Shown in pieces: positions 8,909-18,527 of a stretch of 41,080 bases of DNA. Made by a program: the position numbers and the translations under genes. The stretch's first letter is position 1. Every line of letters starts with the position of its first letter. The stretch spans positions 1-41,080 of the forward strand of contig CALXUQ010000009.1 in the NCBI GenBank assembly GCA_944391725.1, written 5' to 3'. Origin of the DNA: an uncultured Alphaproteobacteria bacterium. Lineage in GTDB: Bacteria; Pseudomonadota; Alphaproteobacteria; RF32; CAG-239. The notes below the pieces were generated by a model that worked only from the letters and a program-made list of their open reading frames with translations, was not told the DNA's origin and did no database searches.

Positions 8909-10894
8909 ATGATTATACAAGATTACAAACTCGAAAGTCCGTTTTCTCCTTCCGGAGACCAACCCGAAGCCATTCGCGAACTTTGCGAAGGGATAGAAGC
9001 CGGTCGAAGGAATCAAGTCCTACTGGGTGTTACCGGCAGCGGCAAAACTTTTACCATGGCCAAAATTATCGAACAGACCAAACGTCCGGCTCTGATTATG
9101 GCGCCAAATAAGATATTAGCGGCACAGCTTTATAGTGAGATGAAAGAGTTTTTTCCACACAATCATGTGGAATATTTTGTCTCATACTATGATTATTATC
9201 AACCCGAAGCCTACATCCCCAAAACCGACACTTATATTGAAAAAGATTCGGCCCAAAATGAGCAAATTGACCGTATGCGCAACTCTGCCACCCGCAGTCT
9301 TTTGGAATATAATGATGTAATCATCGTTGCTTCCGTATCTTGCATATATGGGTTAGGCGATGTTGAATCTTATGCCAGCATGACCTTACCGCTCAAAGTA
9401 GGAGATGAGATTTCGCCCAAAGAAATCTACAAACGCTTGGCCGAATTACAATACGAGCGCAATCAGCTCAATTTTGTGCGTAGTACCTTTCGTGTTCAAG
9501 GTGACACGTTAGACATTTTTCCGGCCCACTATGAAGATAGGGCCTGGCGGATTTCTTTTTTTGGCGATGAGATAGAAAGTATCTGTGAGTTTGATTCGCT
9601 GACCGGCAAAAAAACAGTCGACCTCAAAGAAGTTGTTGTCTATCCGGCCAACCACTATGTCACCCCGCGCCCTGCCGTTTCTCAGGCCATGGTCAGCATC
9701 AGAAAAGAGCTACAAGAACAATTGGAAGTTTTCAAACAAAACAATCAATTGCTGGAAGCCCAAAGATTAGAGCAACGCACTCGTTTTGATTTAGAGATGT
9801 TAGAAACCACCGGTCATTGTAAAGGCATTGAGAACTATTCTCGCCACCTCACCGGACGCAAACCCGGAGAACCACCTCCGACCTTGTTTGAATACATTCC
9901 CAAAAATGCCTTGCTGTTTATTGATGAAAGCCACATTTCCGTTCCCCAAATCGGCGGAATGTATCGTGGCGACTACAATCGCAAAAGCACATTGGCGCAA
10001 TATGGTTTTAGGTTACCCTCATGCGTTGACAACCGTCCGCTCAAGTTTGAAGAATGGAACAAAATGCGCGGCCAAACCATATTTGTTTCGGCCACCCCCG
10101 GAGATTGGGAATTGGCTCAAAGTGAAGGAAGCTTTACCGAACAGGTGATTCGCCCGACCGGTTTAGCCGATCCGATTTGCATAGTTCGCCCGGTTGAAAA
10201 CCAGGTTGATGACTTGATGAATGAGTGCCGCAAAACCATCGCCAAAAAAGAGCGCGTTTTGGTCACCACTCTGACCAAAAAAATGGCCGAAGATTTGACC
10301 GAATACTTAAATGACAATGGCATTAAGGTTCGCTACCTGCATTCCGATATTGATACCATGGAGCGTATTGAAATCATCCGTGACCTGCGCTTGGGTATCT
10401 TTGATGTTTTGGTCGGCATTAACTTATTGCGTGAGGGCTTAGACATTCCCGAATGTTCACTAGTGGCCATTTTAGACGCCGACAAAGAAGGCTTCCTGCG
10501 TTCCGAGCGTTCGCTCATTCAGACCATCGGCCGTGCAGCCCGCAATGCCGAAGGTCGAGTAATTTTATACGCTGATAAGATGACCAAATCCATAACCAAT
10601 GCCTTAAACGAGACCAACCGTCGACGTGAAAAACAGCTCAAATACAATCTGGAACACGGCATCACTCCGCAAACCATCAAGAAGAGCATCAACAGCACCT
10701 TAAAAACCATGACCGAACAAGATTATGTTGAGGTTCCGACTGTCGGCCCATCTGAGCCGATTAAAGACCTTGATAAAAAGCTGCGCGAATACAACAAAAA
10801 GATGCGCGATGCCGCCCAAAATCTTGAGTTTGAACAGGCCATGATTTATCGTGATAAGATAAAGGAGCTTGAAAAACTCTACCTCAAAAGCTAA
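8909..10894 (+). CDS. uvrB: Excinuclease ABC subunit UvrB
   Basis: UvrB (661 aa) is the damage-verifying helicase-like subunit of nucleotide excision repair. It works with UvrA to load on lesions and with UvrC to incise. Visible motifs are the Walker A GVTGSGKT (about 40-47), the beta-hairpin region [12 protein letters not shown] (about 93-104), FIDESH (about 334-339), the helicase motifs [20 protein letters not shown] and [13 protein letters not shown], and a C-terminal UVR domain (about 625-660, [19 protein letters not shown]) that contacts UvrC. The length is normal. It starts one base after the TPR gene stop, so it is probably read with the flagellar operon. I found no GAAC-N7-GAAC SOS box in front of it or of fliL. 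It ends in a strong intrinsic terminator. Confidence 0.98.
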   Translation: MIIQDYKLESPFSPSGDQPEAIRELCEGIEAGRRNQVLLGVTGSGKTFTMAKIIEQTKRPALIMAPNKILAAQLYSEMKEFFPHNHVEYFVSYYDYYQPEAYIPKTDTYIEKDSAQNEQIDRMRNSATRSLLEYNDVIIVASVSCIYGLGDVESYASMTLPLKVGDEISPKEIYKRLAELQYERNQLNFVRSTFRVQGDTLDIFPAHYEDRAWRISFFGDEIESICEFDSLTGKKTVDLKEVVVYPANHYVTPRPAVSQAMVSIRKELQEQLEVFKQNNQLLEAQRLEQRTRFDLEMLETTGHCKGIENYSRHLTGRKPGEPPPTLFEYIPKNALLFIDESHISVPQIGGMYRGDYNRKSTLAQYGFRLPSCVDNRPLKFEEWNKMRGQTIFVSATPGDWELAQSEGSFTEQVIRPTGLADPICIVRPVENQVDDLMNECRKTIAKKERVLVTTLTKKMAEDLTEYLNDNGIKVRYLHSDIDTMERIEIIRDLRLGIFDVLVGINLLREGLDIPECSLVAILDADKEGFLRSERSLIQTIGRAARNAEGRVILYADKMTKSITNALNETNRRREKQLKYNLEHGITPQTIKKSINSTLKTMTEQDYVEVPTVGPSEPIKDLDKKLREYNKKMRDAAQNLEFEQAMIYRDKIKELEKLYLKS

Positions 10895-10903
10895 CAGATA
10901 CAC

Positions 10904-10939
10904 ATAAAAAAACAGGCTGAATAATCAGCCTGTTTTTTT
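10904..10939. terminator. Bidirectional intrinsic terminator (uvrB / dsbA-like)
   Basis: An 8-bp stem, CAGGCTGA with TCAGCCTG and an ATAA loop, is flanked by an A-run on the left and seven T on the right. It can stop transcription from uvrB on the plus strand and from the convergent dsbA-like gene on the minus strand. Confidence 0.9.
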
Positions 10940-10958
10940 GTAATACGAAGACTAAAAC

Positions 10959-11702
10959 CTATTTAGCTTCGTCAATAGCGCGTTGGATATCGCTTTCGCT
11001 GAGAGTTTGAATCATATTACCCTCAACCACCAACGTCGGCACACCGGTAACGCGAATTTTCTCAGCCAAAGTCGAAGTATCGGTCATTGCTTTAGAAACT
11101 TCAGCCGAATTCATATCAGCTTTCATTTTTTCCAAATCGACACCGGCCTTAACAGCCAATTCATCAATTTTAGCTTCAGAAAGCTGGCCCGGATTTTCCA
11201 TAATATTCACATAGAATTCTTTAGCTTTACCTTGTTCATCGGCAGCATACAAAGCCTTAGCGGCATATTGAGATTGCGGAGACAAGAAGAACAAAGGTTT
11301 CAACACCAAACGAACATCTGCGTTTTTATCCAGAATATTCATCAAGGTCGGAGCCAACTTATGGCAGTATCCGCAAGCAAAATCGAAGAATTCAACCACG
11401 GTAACTTCACCTTTTTCATTACCGATAACCGGACTTACCTCATAATTATTGATTTCATCAATATTCTCAGCCACCAATTTTTGAGCCTGAGCCCGAGCTT
11501 CTTCCTGACGTTTTGCTTCACCTCTTTGCAAAGCATCAATGATCAACTGCGGATTATTGGTTAATACGGCCATAACACCTTCTTCGCTAACCACAGCCGG
11601 AGCAGCATTTTTCTTAGCGCAGCACATAATGCACATAACCAAAGCTACAACCGCCACGATCAACGCGAGGACAGAAACGTAAATTGCATTAAGTTTTTTC
11701 AT
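10959..11702 (-). CDS. DsbA-family thiol:disulfide oxidoreductase, membrane-anchored
   Basis: I chose ATG 11702 (247 aa) because AAGGA lies 8 bases upstream; the ATG at 11711 would abut that site. Residues 4-26 form a signal anchor. A helical region follows (about 40-85), then a thioredoxin-fold domain. The active-site motif is CGYC (110-113) within VVEFFDFACGYCHKLAP, and the cis-proline loop is GVPTL (Pro about 222). The insertion between the two halves (about 145-205) is helical, as in DsbA. The layout is like the Com1/DsbA-like proteins of alpha- and gammaproteobacteria. It probably oxidises or isomerises disulfides in periplasmic proteins. The anchor has a short Cys-rich end (CIMCC), so lipid modification cannot be excluded, although no standard lipobox is seen. 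Confidence 0.9.
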   Translation of the reverse strand: MKKLNAIYVSVLALIVAVVALVMCIMCCAKKNAAPAVVSEEGVMAVLTNNPQLIIDALQRGEAKRQEEARAQAQKLVAENIDEINNYEVSPVIGNEKGEVTVVEFFDFACGYCHKLAPTLMNILDKNADVRLVLKPLFFLSPQSQYAAKALYAADEQGKAKEFYVNIMENPGQLSEAKIDELAVKAGVDLEKMKADMNSAEVSKAMTDTSTLAEKIRVTGVPTLVVEGNMIQTLSESDIQRAIDEAK

Positions 11703-11738
11703 TTCATACATCCTTTAAGTTTACATAAACACAAATAT

Positions 11739-11767
11739 AATTTAGCTAAACTATCATATATTTACAA
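11739..11767 (-). promoter_or_regulatory. Candidate sigma70 promoter of the dsbA-like gene
   Basis: On the minus strand, TTGTAA and TAAATT are separated by 17 bases. Each matches the consensus at 4 of 6 positions, upstream of the 11702 start. Confidence 0.4.
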
Positions 11768-11878
11768 GCGTAATATAAAAGATATTTATTAAAAATCTGC
11801 AAACATCTAAATCTTTTTTTCACTATTTTGAGATAAATTAAAATTCAGGATTAAAAATTTCCAACAAGGACAGATATA

Positions 11879-12538
11879 ATGTTTAACGGCAAATTATCGC
11901 TTTTTTCGCACACTCAACCTCTTGAAAATAAAATAGATTTGTTTCATGACAAACTCCTAGACGCCGCCATGAACTTCAAGAAGGCCATTCGGATATACTT
12001 AAAAGAAAAACGCAGCGATGACTATAAAAAGATTAATAAGCAGATTAAGCAAATAGAACATGATGCCGACAACCTCCGCCGTGACATTGAAGCCAAATTA
12101 TATACCCAAAATCTGATTCCCGACTTACGTGCCGATGTTTTAAACTTGGTCGAAAATTTAGATAAGGTCATCAACAAGTTTGATGAGGTAGTTTATGAGT
12201 TTTACATTGAGCAACCCGACATCCCCGAAGAATATCATATGCGTTTCAAAGAGATATGCGACTTGAGCTCCGAATGTGCCGAAAACTTGTCCATTGCCTC
12301 CAGAGCTTTCTTCCGCGATTTCAGTTCGGTGCGCGACTTTTCACAAAAAGTATATTTTATCGAACATGAATCTGATGTCAGCTCCGGACACTTAAAGCAA
12401 GCCATTTTCGATTCGGAATTACCTCTGGCCAACAAGCTCCAATTAAACAACCTCACCAGTGAGATTGCCGAGATTGCCGACATTGCAGAAGATTGCGTCG
12501 ATGAACTGCTGATATTCACAATTAAGAGAGATATCTAA
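11879..12538 (+). CDS. DUF47/PhoU-like phosphate transport accessory protein
   Basis: This 219-residue, nearly all-helical protein has PhoU-like pattern elements: HDKLLDAAMNFKKAIRIYL, the metal-binding-type IEHDADNLRRDIEAKLY (about 62-78), VENLDKVINKFDEVVYEF and the late FIEHESDVSSGHLKQAIF. This is the DUF47 (TIGR00153) family, which is found next to Pit phosphate transporters and is thought to regulate them. AAGGACAG precedes the ATG. Its stop overlaps the start of the next gene by one base (TAATG), so the two are translationally coupled. It is cytoplasmic, with no membrane segment. Confidence 0.92.
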   Translation: MFNGKLSLFSHTQPLENKIDLFHDKLLDAAMNFKKAIRIYLKEKRSDDYKKINKQIKQIEHDADNLRRDIEAKLYTQNLIPDLRADVLNLVENLDKVINKFDEVVYEFYIEQPDIPEEYHMRFKEICDLSSECAENLSIASRAFFRDFSSVRDFSQKVYFIEHESDVSSGHLKQAIFDSELPLANKLQLNNLTSEIAEIADIAEDCVDELLIFTIKRDI

Positions 12539-13593
12539 TGGACCTAAGCTATTTCATATTTTTAAGCAGTGGCTTATTTTTAGGTTGGTCATTAGGCGCA
12601 AATGATGCCGCCAACATTTTTGGCACCGCGGTTGGCACCAAAATGGTCAAGTTTCGCACTGCCGCGATTATATCTTCCATCTTCATTATTCTAGGAGCGG
12701 TCATTACCGGTAGCGGTGCCAGCCAAACTTTGAGTTCCCTTGGTGCCGTCAATGCCTTGCCCGGAGCTTTTATGGTTGCTTTAGCTGCTGCCATTACCAT
12801 TTATTGGATGGTTCAGTTAGGCTTACCGGTATCCACCTCCCAAGCGATTGTAGGCGCCATTATCGGTTGGAACATTTATAGCAACCGTCCCACTGAACTT
12901 GGGGTTTTGTCTCAAATTGTCGGCACTTGGGTCATCTGTCCGGTGCTAAGCGGCATTATTGCCATTTTGTTATATTACTTGATTCGCTATCGGCTCAAAA
13001 AGTCCAAAATACATATTTTGCGCCGCGATACTTACACTCGCATAGGTTTGGTTTTGGTCGGAGCTTTTGGAGCTTATGCTTTAGGCGCCAACAACATTGC
13101 CAATGTTATGGGTGTGTTTGTCGATTCGAGCCCGTTTCAACCGCTCCGGCTTGGCTCATCTTTCACTCTCAACTCCACCCAAGTACTGTTTTTAATTGGC
13201 GGGATTGCTATTAGTGTCGGTGTTTTTACCTATTCCCACAAAGTCATGAGCACCGTTGGCAATAATTTGATGTCGATGAGCCCGGTTGTGGCCTGGATAG
13301 CGGTATTTTCTCAAGCTTTAGTATTGTTTTTGTTTGCCTCGCAAGGTCTCAAAAACTTTTTGACCATTCACGGTTTGCCCTCTTTGCCCTTGGTACCGGT
13401 CTCAAGCTCTCAGGCCATTATCGGGGCCGTTATCGGCATTGGCTTAGCCAAAGGCGGCCACGAAGTCCACTGGGGATTATTAGGACACATTGCGCTTGGC
13501 TGGGTTGCCACGCCGATAATTGCCACATTATTGTGCTTTGTATCGCTGTTTTTCTTAGAAAACGTCTTTAATCTGACCGTTTATTTACCCTAA
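12538..13593 (+). CDS. pit: Inorganic phosphate transporter, Pit family
   Basis: This 351-residue integral membrane protein has about 10 hydrophobic helices. Two inverted signature repeats mark the PiT family (PF01384): GANDAANIFGTAVGT (about 21-35) and GANNIANVMGVFVDSSP (about 182-198). A conserved VSTSQAIVGAIIGW and a late VSSSQAIIGAVIGIG are also present. It imports inorganic phosphate (or divalent metal-phosphate) driven by protons or sodium. It follows the DUF47 partner with one-base overlap. Its stop codon overlaps that of the convergent mrp gene by the self-complementary CTAA, leaving no room for a terminator between them. Confidence 0.95.
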   Translation: MDLSYFIFLSSGLFLGWSLGANDAANIFGTAVGTKMVKFRTAAIISSIFIILGAVITGSGASQTLSSLGAVNALPGAFMVALAAAITIYWMVQLGLPVSTSQAIVGAIIGWNIYSNRPTELGVLSQIVGTWVICPVLSGIIAILLYYLIRYRLKKSKIHILRRDTYTRIGLVLVGAFGAYALGANNIANVMGVFVDSSPFQPLRLGSSFTLNSTQVLFLIGGIAISVGVFTYSHKVMSTVGNNLMSMSPVVAWIAVFSQALVLFLFASQGLKNFLTIHGLPSLPLVPVSSSQAIIGAVIGIGLAKGGHEVHWGLLGHIALGWVATPIIATLLCFVSLFFLENVFNLTVYLP

Positions 13594-14591
13594 GCCAGCC
13601 CAAGTTTTTTTGCCACTTTAGCGGCAATTTCCTCATAAGCTTTGGTGTGCGGACTTTCAGGCTTTGCAAACACAATCGGCGTACCGTTATCGGCATTTTC
13701 TCTGATATCCAAATGGAGCGGAATTTCACCCAAGAAAGTTTCGCCCAATTTTTCGGCGGTTCTGCGTGCTCCTTCATGTCCAAAGATATCCGCCCGATGG
13801 CCGCATTTTTCACAAATATAATAGCTCATATTTTCAATAATACCCAAAATCGGCACATTGACTTTTTTGAACATATTCACGCCCTTAACCGCATCAATTA
13901 AGGCAATATCCTGCGGGGTAGAAACAATGACCGCTCCGTCAAAATGCAAACGCTGAGAAAGAGTAATTTGGATATCTCCCGTTCCGGGCGGCATATCAAT
14001 CACCATCACATCCACATTTTGCCAGCGCGTATCGCACAATAGTTGCTCAATTGCCCCGCAAGCCTTCGCCCCGCGCCAAATCAATGGAGTAGATTTATCA
14101 ATCAATGTTCCAATCGACATAGATTGTGTCCCCATAAAATCAAACGGCTCAAAAGTCTTGCCGTCCTCACTTTGCGGAGCCACCCCTTCATAACCCAGCA
14201 TAGTCGGAATGGAAGGACCATAAATATCGGCATCAAAAATTGCAGTCTTAAGACCCAGATTCGCCAAGGCTAAAGTGAGGTTAACCGCCGTGGTCGATTT
14301 ACCGACCCCGCCTTTGCCCGACGCCACCGCAATAATTTTTTTCACTCCGTTAACCTGCCAGGGAGCTATCTCCGGACGCAATCCTTGAGCTTTTTTGGGG
14401 GCAGTAAACACCACCGATACTTTTTCGATTCCCTCAAGTTGTTGCAATTCGGCCTGCAAAGCTTTCTGTTTTTCAGGTTCATCTTGAGTAACCGCAATTA
14501 CCACGATTACACGTTTTCCCAATAGTTTAATTTCTTCAATTTGCGACAAGGCAAAATAGCGTTCCACAATCGCCTTAATCTTCTCTTCCAT
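13590..14591 (-). CDS. mrp: Mrp/ApbC iron-sulfur cluster carrier ATPase
   Basis: I chose ATG 14591 (333 aa), which has GGAG 9 bases upstream and begins the usual MEEKIKAIVERYF domain; farther-upstream starts add an untypical AT-rich leader. Domain order is an N-terminal MIP18/DUF59 domain (about 1-70), then a ParA/MinD-like P-loop ATPase. Walker A is SGKGGVGKST (91-100). DADIYGPSIPTMLG and DMPPGTGDIQITLSQ are signature stretches. The CxxC that binds the bridging cluster is CEKC (260-263), in ENMSYYICEKCGHRADIFG. It transfers Fe-S clusters to apo-proteins in the cytoplasm. It is divergent from hflK and convergent with pit. Confidence 0.96.
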   Translation of the reverse strand: MEEKIKAIVERYFALSQIEEIKLLGKRVIVVIAVTQDEPEKQKALQAELQQLEGIEKVSVVFTAPKKAQGLRPEIAPWQVNGVKKIIAVASGKGGVGKSTTAVNLTLALANLGLKTAIFDADIYGPSIPTMLGYEGVAPQSEDGKTFEPFDFMGTQSMSIGTLIDKSTPLIWRGAKACGAIEQLLCDTRWQNVDVMVIDMPPGTGDIQITLSQRLHFDGAVIVSTPQDIALIDAVKGVNMFKKVNVPILGIIENMSYYICEKCGHRADIFGHEGARRTAEKLGETFLGEIPLHLDIRENADNGTPIVFAKPESPHTKAYEEIAAKVAKKLGLA

Positions 14592-14626
14592 CCTCTGGGC
14601 TCCTGTTGATATAGTTTTATCACTAA

Positions 14627-14655
14627 TTGTCATTAGGATATTTATATTATATAAA
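14627..14655 (+). promoter_or_regulatory. Candidate sigma70 promoter for hflK-hflC-degP-holC
   Basis: TTGTCA and TATAAA, each 5 of 6 matches to consensus, are 17 bases apart and end about 50 bases before the hflK ATG. The position lies in the divergent mrp/hflK gap. Confidence 0.6.
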
Positions 14656-14706
14656 AATATAAAGCAATAGATTAAACCGCTGATGTTCAAATAAAGAGAG
14701 GAAAAC

Positions 14707-15765
14707 ATGGCTCAAAACAACGGTCCCTGGGGCACAGAAAACCCTTGGAGCAGCTCTGATACTGACAATCACAGCCCCAAGGTGATTGATTTCAAGATTA
14801 AAAAACCCCAAAATTTTGACTTTAAGATAGGCTGGATAATTGCCGCCATCGTGTTACTGTGGCTCGCCACCGGCTTTTATCAGGTCCAACCCAACGAACA
14901 AGGTGTGGTGCTGCGTTTTGGCAAATACACCTACACCACCGATTCCGGCTTGCACTATCATCTGCCTTATCCGATAGAAAAAGTCATTAAAGTCAGCATT
15001 ACCCAAGAGCGTAGTATCAATCTAGGTGTCGCCGAAGCATATACCGCCAACAACCGTGCCGCCATGCGAAACGGCAAGCTTGATATGTCCGACCCGCTCA
15101 AAAACTTTACCGAAAGCCACATGCTGACCGGAGATGAAAACATTGTTGATGTCAACTTGACCGTAGTTTGGAGAATTAAAGATGCCAAAGACTACCTCTT
15201 TAGCATGCAAGACCCTGACACCACCACCCGCGTGGCCGCCCAATCGGTTTTAAGAGAAATCGTCGGCCAATCCGAAATGCAGGCCATCATCACCGGCGAC
15301 CGCGGCAAGGTTGAAGACGAAACCAAAGCCGAACTGCAAAAAGTGATGGACGAGTTTGTCTCCGGTATTGAAATTGTCCGTGTCAAACTCCAAAAAGCCG
15401 ACCCACCCAAACAAGTGGTAGACGCTTTTAACGAAGTCCAACGTGCGAAAGCCGACATGGAGCGTTTCAAAAACGAGGCCGAGGCTTATCGCAACGAAAT
15501 TTTGCCTAAGGCCCGTGGCGAAGCCTCTCAACTTTTGCAAAATGCTCAAGCCTATAAAGAAGCCGTCGTCAACAAGGCTCAAGGTGAAGCTGCTCGTTTC
15601 AACTCGGTTTACAATGCTTACCAAGAAGGCAAAAACGTCACCGCCCGCCGTATGTACCTTGAAACCATGGAGAACATCTTGTCCAAATCTGACAAGATAA
15701 TCGTTGACCAAGGCAAAAATGGCCACAATGTTGTGCCCTACCTGCCCTTAGATAAATTGAAATAG
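14707..15765 (+). CDS. hflK: Membrane protease regulator HflK (SPFH family)
   Basis: This 352-residue SPFH/band-7 protein has the typical HflK start: a Gly/Asn/Pro/Trp-rich cytoplasmic N-terminus (NNGPWGTENPW), a membrane helix at about 41-58 and then YQVQPNEQGVVLRFGKYT. The SPFH domain includes HMLTGDENIVDVNLTVVWRI and AAQSVLREIVGQSEMQAIIT. A C-terminal helical region has ALPKARGEAS-like and NAQAYKEAVVNKAQGEA patterns. With HflC it builds a periplasm-facing cage around FtsH and modulates its proteolysis. hflC starts 9 bases downstream. The ATG follows GAGAGGA. Confidence 0.97.
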   Translation: MAQNNGPWGTENPWSSSDTDNHSPKVIDFKIKKPQNFDFKIGWIIAAIVLLWLATGFYQVQPNEQGVVLRFGKYTYTTDSGLHYHLPYPIEKVIKVSITQERSINLGVAEAYTANNRAAMRNGKLDMSDPLKNFTESHMLTGDENIVDVNLTVVWRIKDAKDYLFSMQDPDTTTRVAAQSVLREIVGQSEMQAIITGDRGKVEDETKAELQKVMDEFVSGIEIVRVKLQKADPPKQVVDAFNEVQRAKADMERFKNEAEAYRNEILPKARGEASQLLQNAQAYKEAVVNKAQGEAARFNSVYNAYQEGKNVTARRMYLETMENILSKSDKIIVDQGKNGHNVVPYLPLDKLK

Positions 15766-15774
15766 GAGAGAACC

Positions 15775-16653
15775 ATGTCCGAGAAAATTAAAATTACCCT
15801 CATTGCCGTTACTGTGGCTCTCGCCTTTGTGCTGTTCAATTCGCTGTATGTTTTACCCCAAACCGAACAAGCTATCGTCTTGCAGTTTGGCGAACCGGTA
15901 CGACTGGTGAAAGAAGCCGGGCTCAAACTGAAAGTCCCCTTCATTCAAAAAGTTGTCTTTTATGATAACCGCTTGCTCAATTTGGACCCTCCGGCCCAAG
16001 AAATTGTCTTAAACGATAAAAAACGCTTGGATGTAGATAGTTTCACGCGCTTTCGGATTATTGACCCGCTTAAGTTTTATCAAACCGTCCGCACCGAGGA
16101 ACAAGCCCGTAGTAAGCTAAAAGAGATTGTCAATTCTTCCGTTCGCAAGATTCTCGGTCGCACCACATTGCAAGAACTGCTTTCTCAAAAAAGAACTCAG
16201 ATTATGGCCGATATCTCTAATGCTGTCAAAGCAGATGCGGCGCAAATCGGGGTTAGCGTAGCCGATGTCCGGATTCGCCGTGCCGACTTGCCGATTGAGG
16301 TTTTGCAAGCCATCAATGCGCGCATGAAAACCGAACGTGAACGCGACGCCAAAGAGTTCCGCGCTCAAGGCCAGCAAAACGCTCAGCAGATTCGCGCCAA
16401 GGCCGAAAAAGAGAAAACCATCATCATTGCAGAGGCCGCCAAGCAAGCCGATATTTTGCGTGGTGAAGGCGATCAGGAGGCCACCCGCATCTGGAACCAA
16501 GCCGCCAACCGCGACCCGCAGTTTTTTGCCTTTTATCGTTCTTTAGCCGCTTATCAAAAGGCACTAAACGAAGGTAAAACTTCACTGGTCTTGTCTCCCG
16601 ATTCGGAATTTTTCCGCTATTTTCAACAAGCCCCCAAAAACATTCAAGAGTAG
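15775..16653 (+). CDS. hflC: Membrane protease regulator HflC (SPFH family)
   Basis: This 292-residue partner of HflK has an N-terminal membrane helix at about 6-24 and then LPQTEQAIVLQFGEPVRLV, the conserved start of the band-7 domain. The domain continues with DNRLLNLDPPAQEIVLNDKK and TTLQELLSQKR. A helical tail (AKEFRAQGQQNAQQIRAKAE) follows, ending in LVLSPDSEFFRYF. The order hflK-hflC-serine protease is common in proteobacteria. It begins 9 bases after hflK, with an AGGAGAG ribosome-binding site. Confidence 0.97.
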   Translation: MSEKIKITLIAVTVALAFVLFNSLYVLPQTEQAIVLQFGEPVRLVKEAGLKLKVPFIQKVVFYDNRLLNLDPPAQEIVLNDKKRLDVDSFTRFRIIDPLKFYQTVRTEEQARSKLKEIVNSSVRKILGRTTLQELLSQKRTQIMADISNAVKADAAQIGVSVADVRIRRADLPIEVLQAINARMKTERERDAKEFRAQGQQNAQQIRAKAEKEKTIIIAEAAKQADILRGEGDQEATRIWNQAANRDPQFFAFYRSLAAYQKALNEGKTSLVLSPDSEFFRYFQQAPKNIQE

Positions 16654-16659
16654 TCTAAG

Positions 16660-18078
16660 ATGAAACATCGTCTTTTGGTTCTGTTTAGTTTATTGTTGTG
16701 GCCGGCCACCTCTTTTGCCCAAGTGGGTGGCCTGCCCTCCTTTGCCGATTTGGTTGAACAGTTGTCCCCCTCGGTGGTCAACATCTCCACCACCCCTAAA
16801 GCGGAGAACACCGACACTCCGGAACAATTGCTAAGCGGAACCGTAAGCGATGCCGATATATTGAGCGCCTCTCCGTCTACACATGTTGCGCTGGGCTCGG
16901 GCTTTATCTTAGATGAAGAAGGCTACATTTTAACCAATGGTCACGTCATTGAAAACGCCTCCGAAATCACGGTTATTTTGCATGATAACACCCCTTTAGC
17001 GGCCGTTTTGGTCGGGACCGATAAAAAAACCGATTTAGCCTTAATCAAGGTTGACACCAACCATAAGCTTACTCCGGTTAAGTTCGGCGATTCGGATAAA
17101 ATTCGGGTCGGCGATTGGATATTAGCCATTGGCAATCCCTTTGGCCTTGGCGGTAGTGTCACTGCCGGTATTGTCTCGGCCAAATCCCGCGACATTGCCT
17201 CGGGCCCCTATGATAATTTCATTCAGACCGATGCCTCCATCAATCAAGGGAGCTCCGGCGGTCCGATGTTTAATCTCCAAGGCGAGGTAATTGGCATTAA
17301 TACCGCCATTTTTTCGACCACCGGCGGCAGTATGGGTATCGGCTTTGCCATTCCGGCCAATCAGGCTCATTTTGTCATCAAACAGCTCAAAGAACGCGGC
17401 AAAGTAACTCGTGGCTGGATTGGTATCAAGATTCAACCTCACTCCGATGACATTGCCCAAAGTTTAGATTTAAACGGCCAATCCGGCATTATCATTTCCG
17501 GAGTAACCGAAGGCTCACCGGCCAAACAATCCGGCATTGAGGCAGGTGACATTCTGCTAAGTGTCAATAACCAACCCACCGGCAATACCCAAAGTTTTTC
17601 AAGACTGATTGCCGAAAGTCCGATTGGCTCAGAAATTACGGTTTCGCTATGGCGCAATGGTCAAACCTTGAACAAAAAAATTAAGATTTTGCCCATGCCC
17701 GAACCGCGTATAACCCCCTCCTCGCTCCCGCAAACAACCCCTCAGGTAAACCAACCGTCCACCCTTCTTAATTTTGCCGAAATCGGTTTGGGATTAGCCG
17801 ATATCAATGAGCAAATGTTGGATAAATATCAACTTGCCCCTACCGCCAAAGGATTGGTTGTAACTGATATTCTTCCCGGTAGCGATGCCGAGAATAAGGG
17901 ACTAAAGAGGGGTAGTGTTATCATTAAAATAGACAAGAAAGATGTCTTTAACCTTGCAGATGCCAAACGCTGCATTGAAGATGCCAAACTCGAAAACCAT
18001 CGTCCGGTATTGCTTTCCGTTTTAGGCGCAGATAACTCCATGTACTTTGTCGCGGTCAAATTTGCGGAGGAAGAATGA
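16660..18078 (+). CDS. degP: Periplasmic serine protease Do/DegP-DegQ family
   Basis: This 472-residue HtrA protease has a signal peptide at 1-20 (cleavage near TSFA|Q). The trypsin-like domain carries the catalytic triad His95 (TNGHVIENA), Asp125 (KKTDLALIKVD) and Ser199 (NQGSSGGPMFN). The residue before the catalytic Ser is Ser rather than the usual Asn. The LA loop is short, nearer DegQ than E. coli DegP. Two PDZ domains follow (about 270-345 and 375-465), with GWIGIKIQPHSDDIAQSLDL and VVTDILPGSDAENKGLKRGS. It degrades or refolds damaged periplasmic proteins. It sits 6 bases after hflC and overlaps holC by 4 bases (ATGA). DegQ is an equally good name. Confidence 0.95.
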   Translation: MKHRLLVLFSLLLWPATSFAQVGGLPSFADLVEQLSPSVVNISTTPKAENTDTPEQLLSGTVSDADILSASPSTHVALGSGFILDEEGYILTNGHVIENASEITVILHDNTPLAAVLVGTDKKTDLALIKVDTNHKLTPVKFGDSDKIRVGDWILAIGNPFGLGGSVTAGIVSAKSRDIASGPYDNFIQTDASINQGSSGGPMFNLQGEVIGINTAIFSTTGGSMGIGFAIPANQAHFVIKQLKERGKVTRGWIGIKIQPHSDDIAQSLDLNGQSGIIISGVTEGSPAKQSGIEAGDILLSVNNQPTGNTQSFSRLIAESPIGSEITVSLWRNGQTLNKKIKILPMPEPRITPSSLPQTTPQVNQPSTLLNFAEIGLGLADINEQMLDKYQLAPTAKGLVVTDILPGSDAENKGLKRGSVIIKIDKKDVFNLADAKRCIEDAKLENHRPVLLSVLGADNSMYFVAVKFAEEE

Positions 18079-18527
18079 GAGTAGATTTTTACCACCTCCA
18101 AACCCAAACCTTGGACGATGTTTTGCCCAAGCTTTTAGAAAAAGCTCTAGGCACCGGCGCCAAAATTCTGGTCAAAGTCGGTACCCCTGAGCGAGTTGAA
18201 TTTCTCAATTCTTTGCTCTGGACTTATAATGATACATCTTTTTTACCTCACGGCTCCAAAAAAGATGGCAATGCCGAGCTCCAACCGATTTGGCTCACCT
18301 CCGATAATGACAACCCCAACCATACCAAGATTGTGTTCTGGGTTGATGGTGCTGAGGGCAAAGTTGAGGAGTTAGAAGGAGTTGAGCGGATATTAAATAT
18401 TTTTGACGGCAACCAAGAAACCGCCTTGGCTCAAGCCCGCCGCTTGTGGAAAGAGCTTAAAGCTGCTGGTCATGAGGTATATTATTGGCAGCAAGATAAC
18501 AACCAGCGTTGGCAACAAAAAGCCTAA
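18075..18527 (+). CDS. holC: DNA polymerase III chi subunit HolC
   Basis: This 150-residue protein matches HolC: MRVDFYHLQTQTLDDVLPKL at the start, KILVKVGTPERVEFLNSLLW, the FLPHG stretch typical of chi, PIWLTSDNDNPN, and a late FDGNQETALAQARRLWKEL. Chi joins the clamp loader (through psi, where present) and binds the SSB tail at the fork. The start overlaps the protease stop by ATGA, so the two are coupled, although their functions are unrelated. A hairpin terminator follows directly. Confidence 0.93.
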   Translation: MRVDFYHLQTQTLDDVLPKLLEKALGTGAKILVKVGTPERVEFLNSLLWTYNDTSFLPHGSKKDGNAELQPIWLTSDNDNPNHTKIVFWVDGAEGKVEELEGVERILNIFDGNQETALAQARRLWKELKAAGHEVYYWQQDNNQRWQQKA

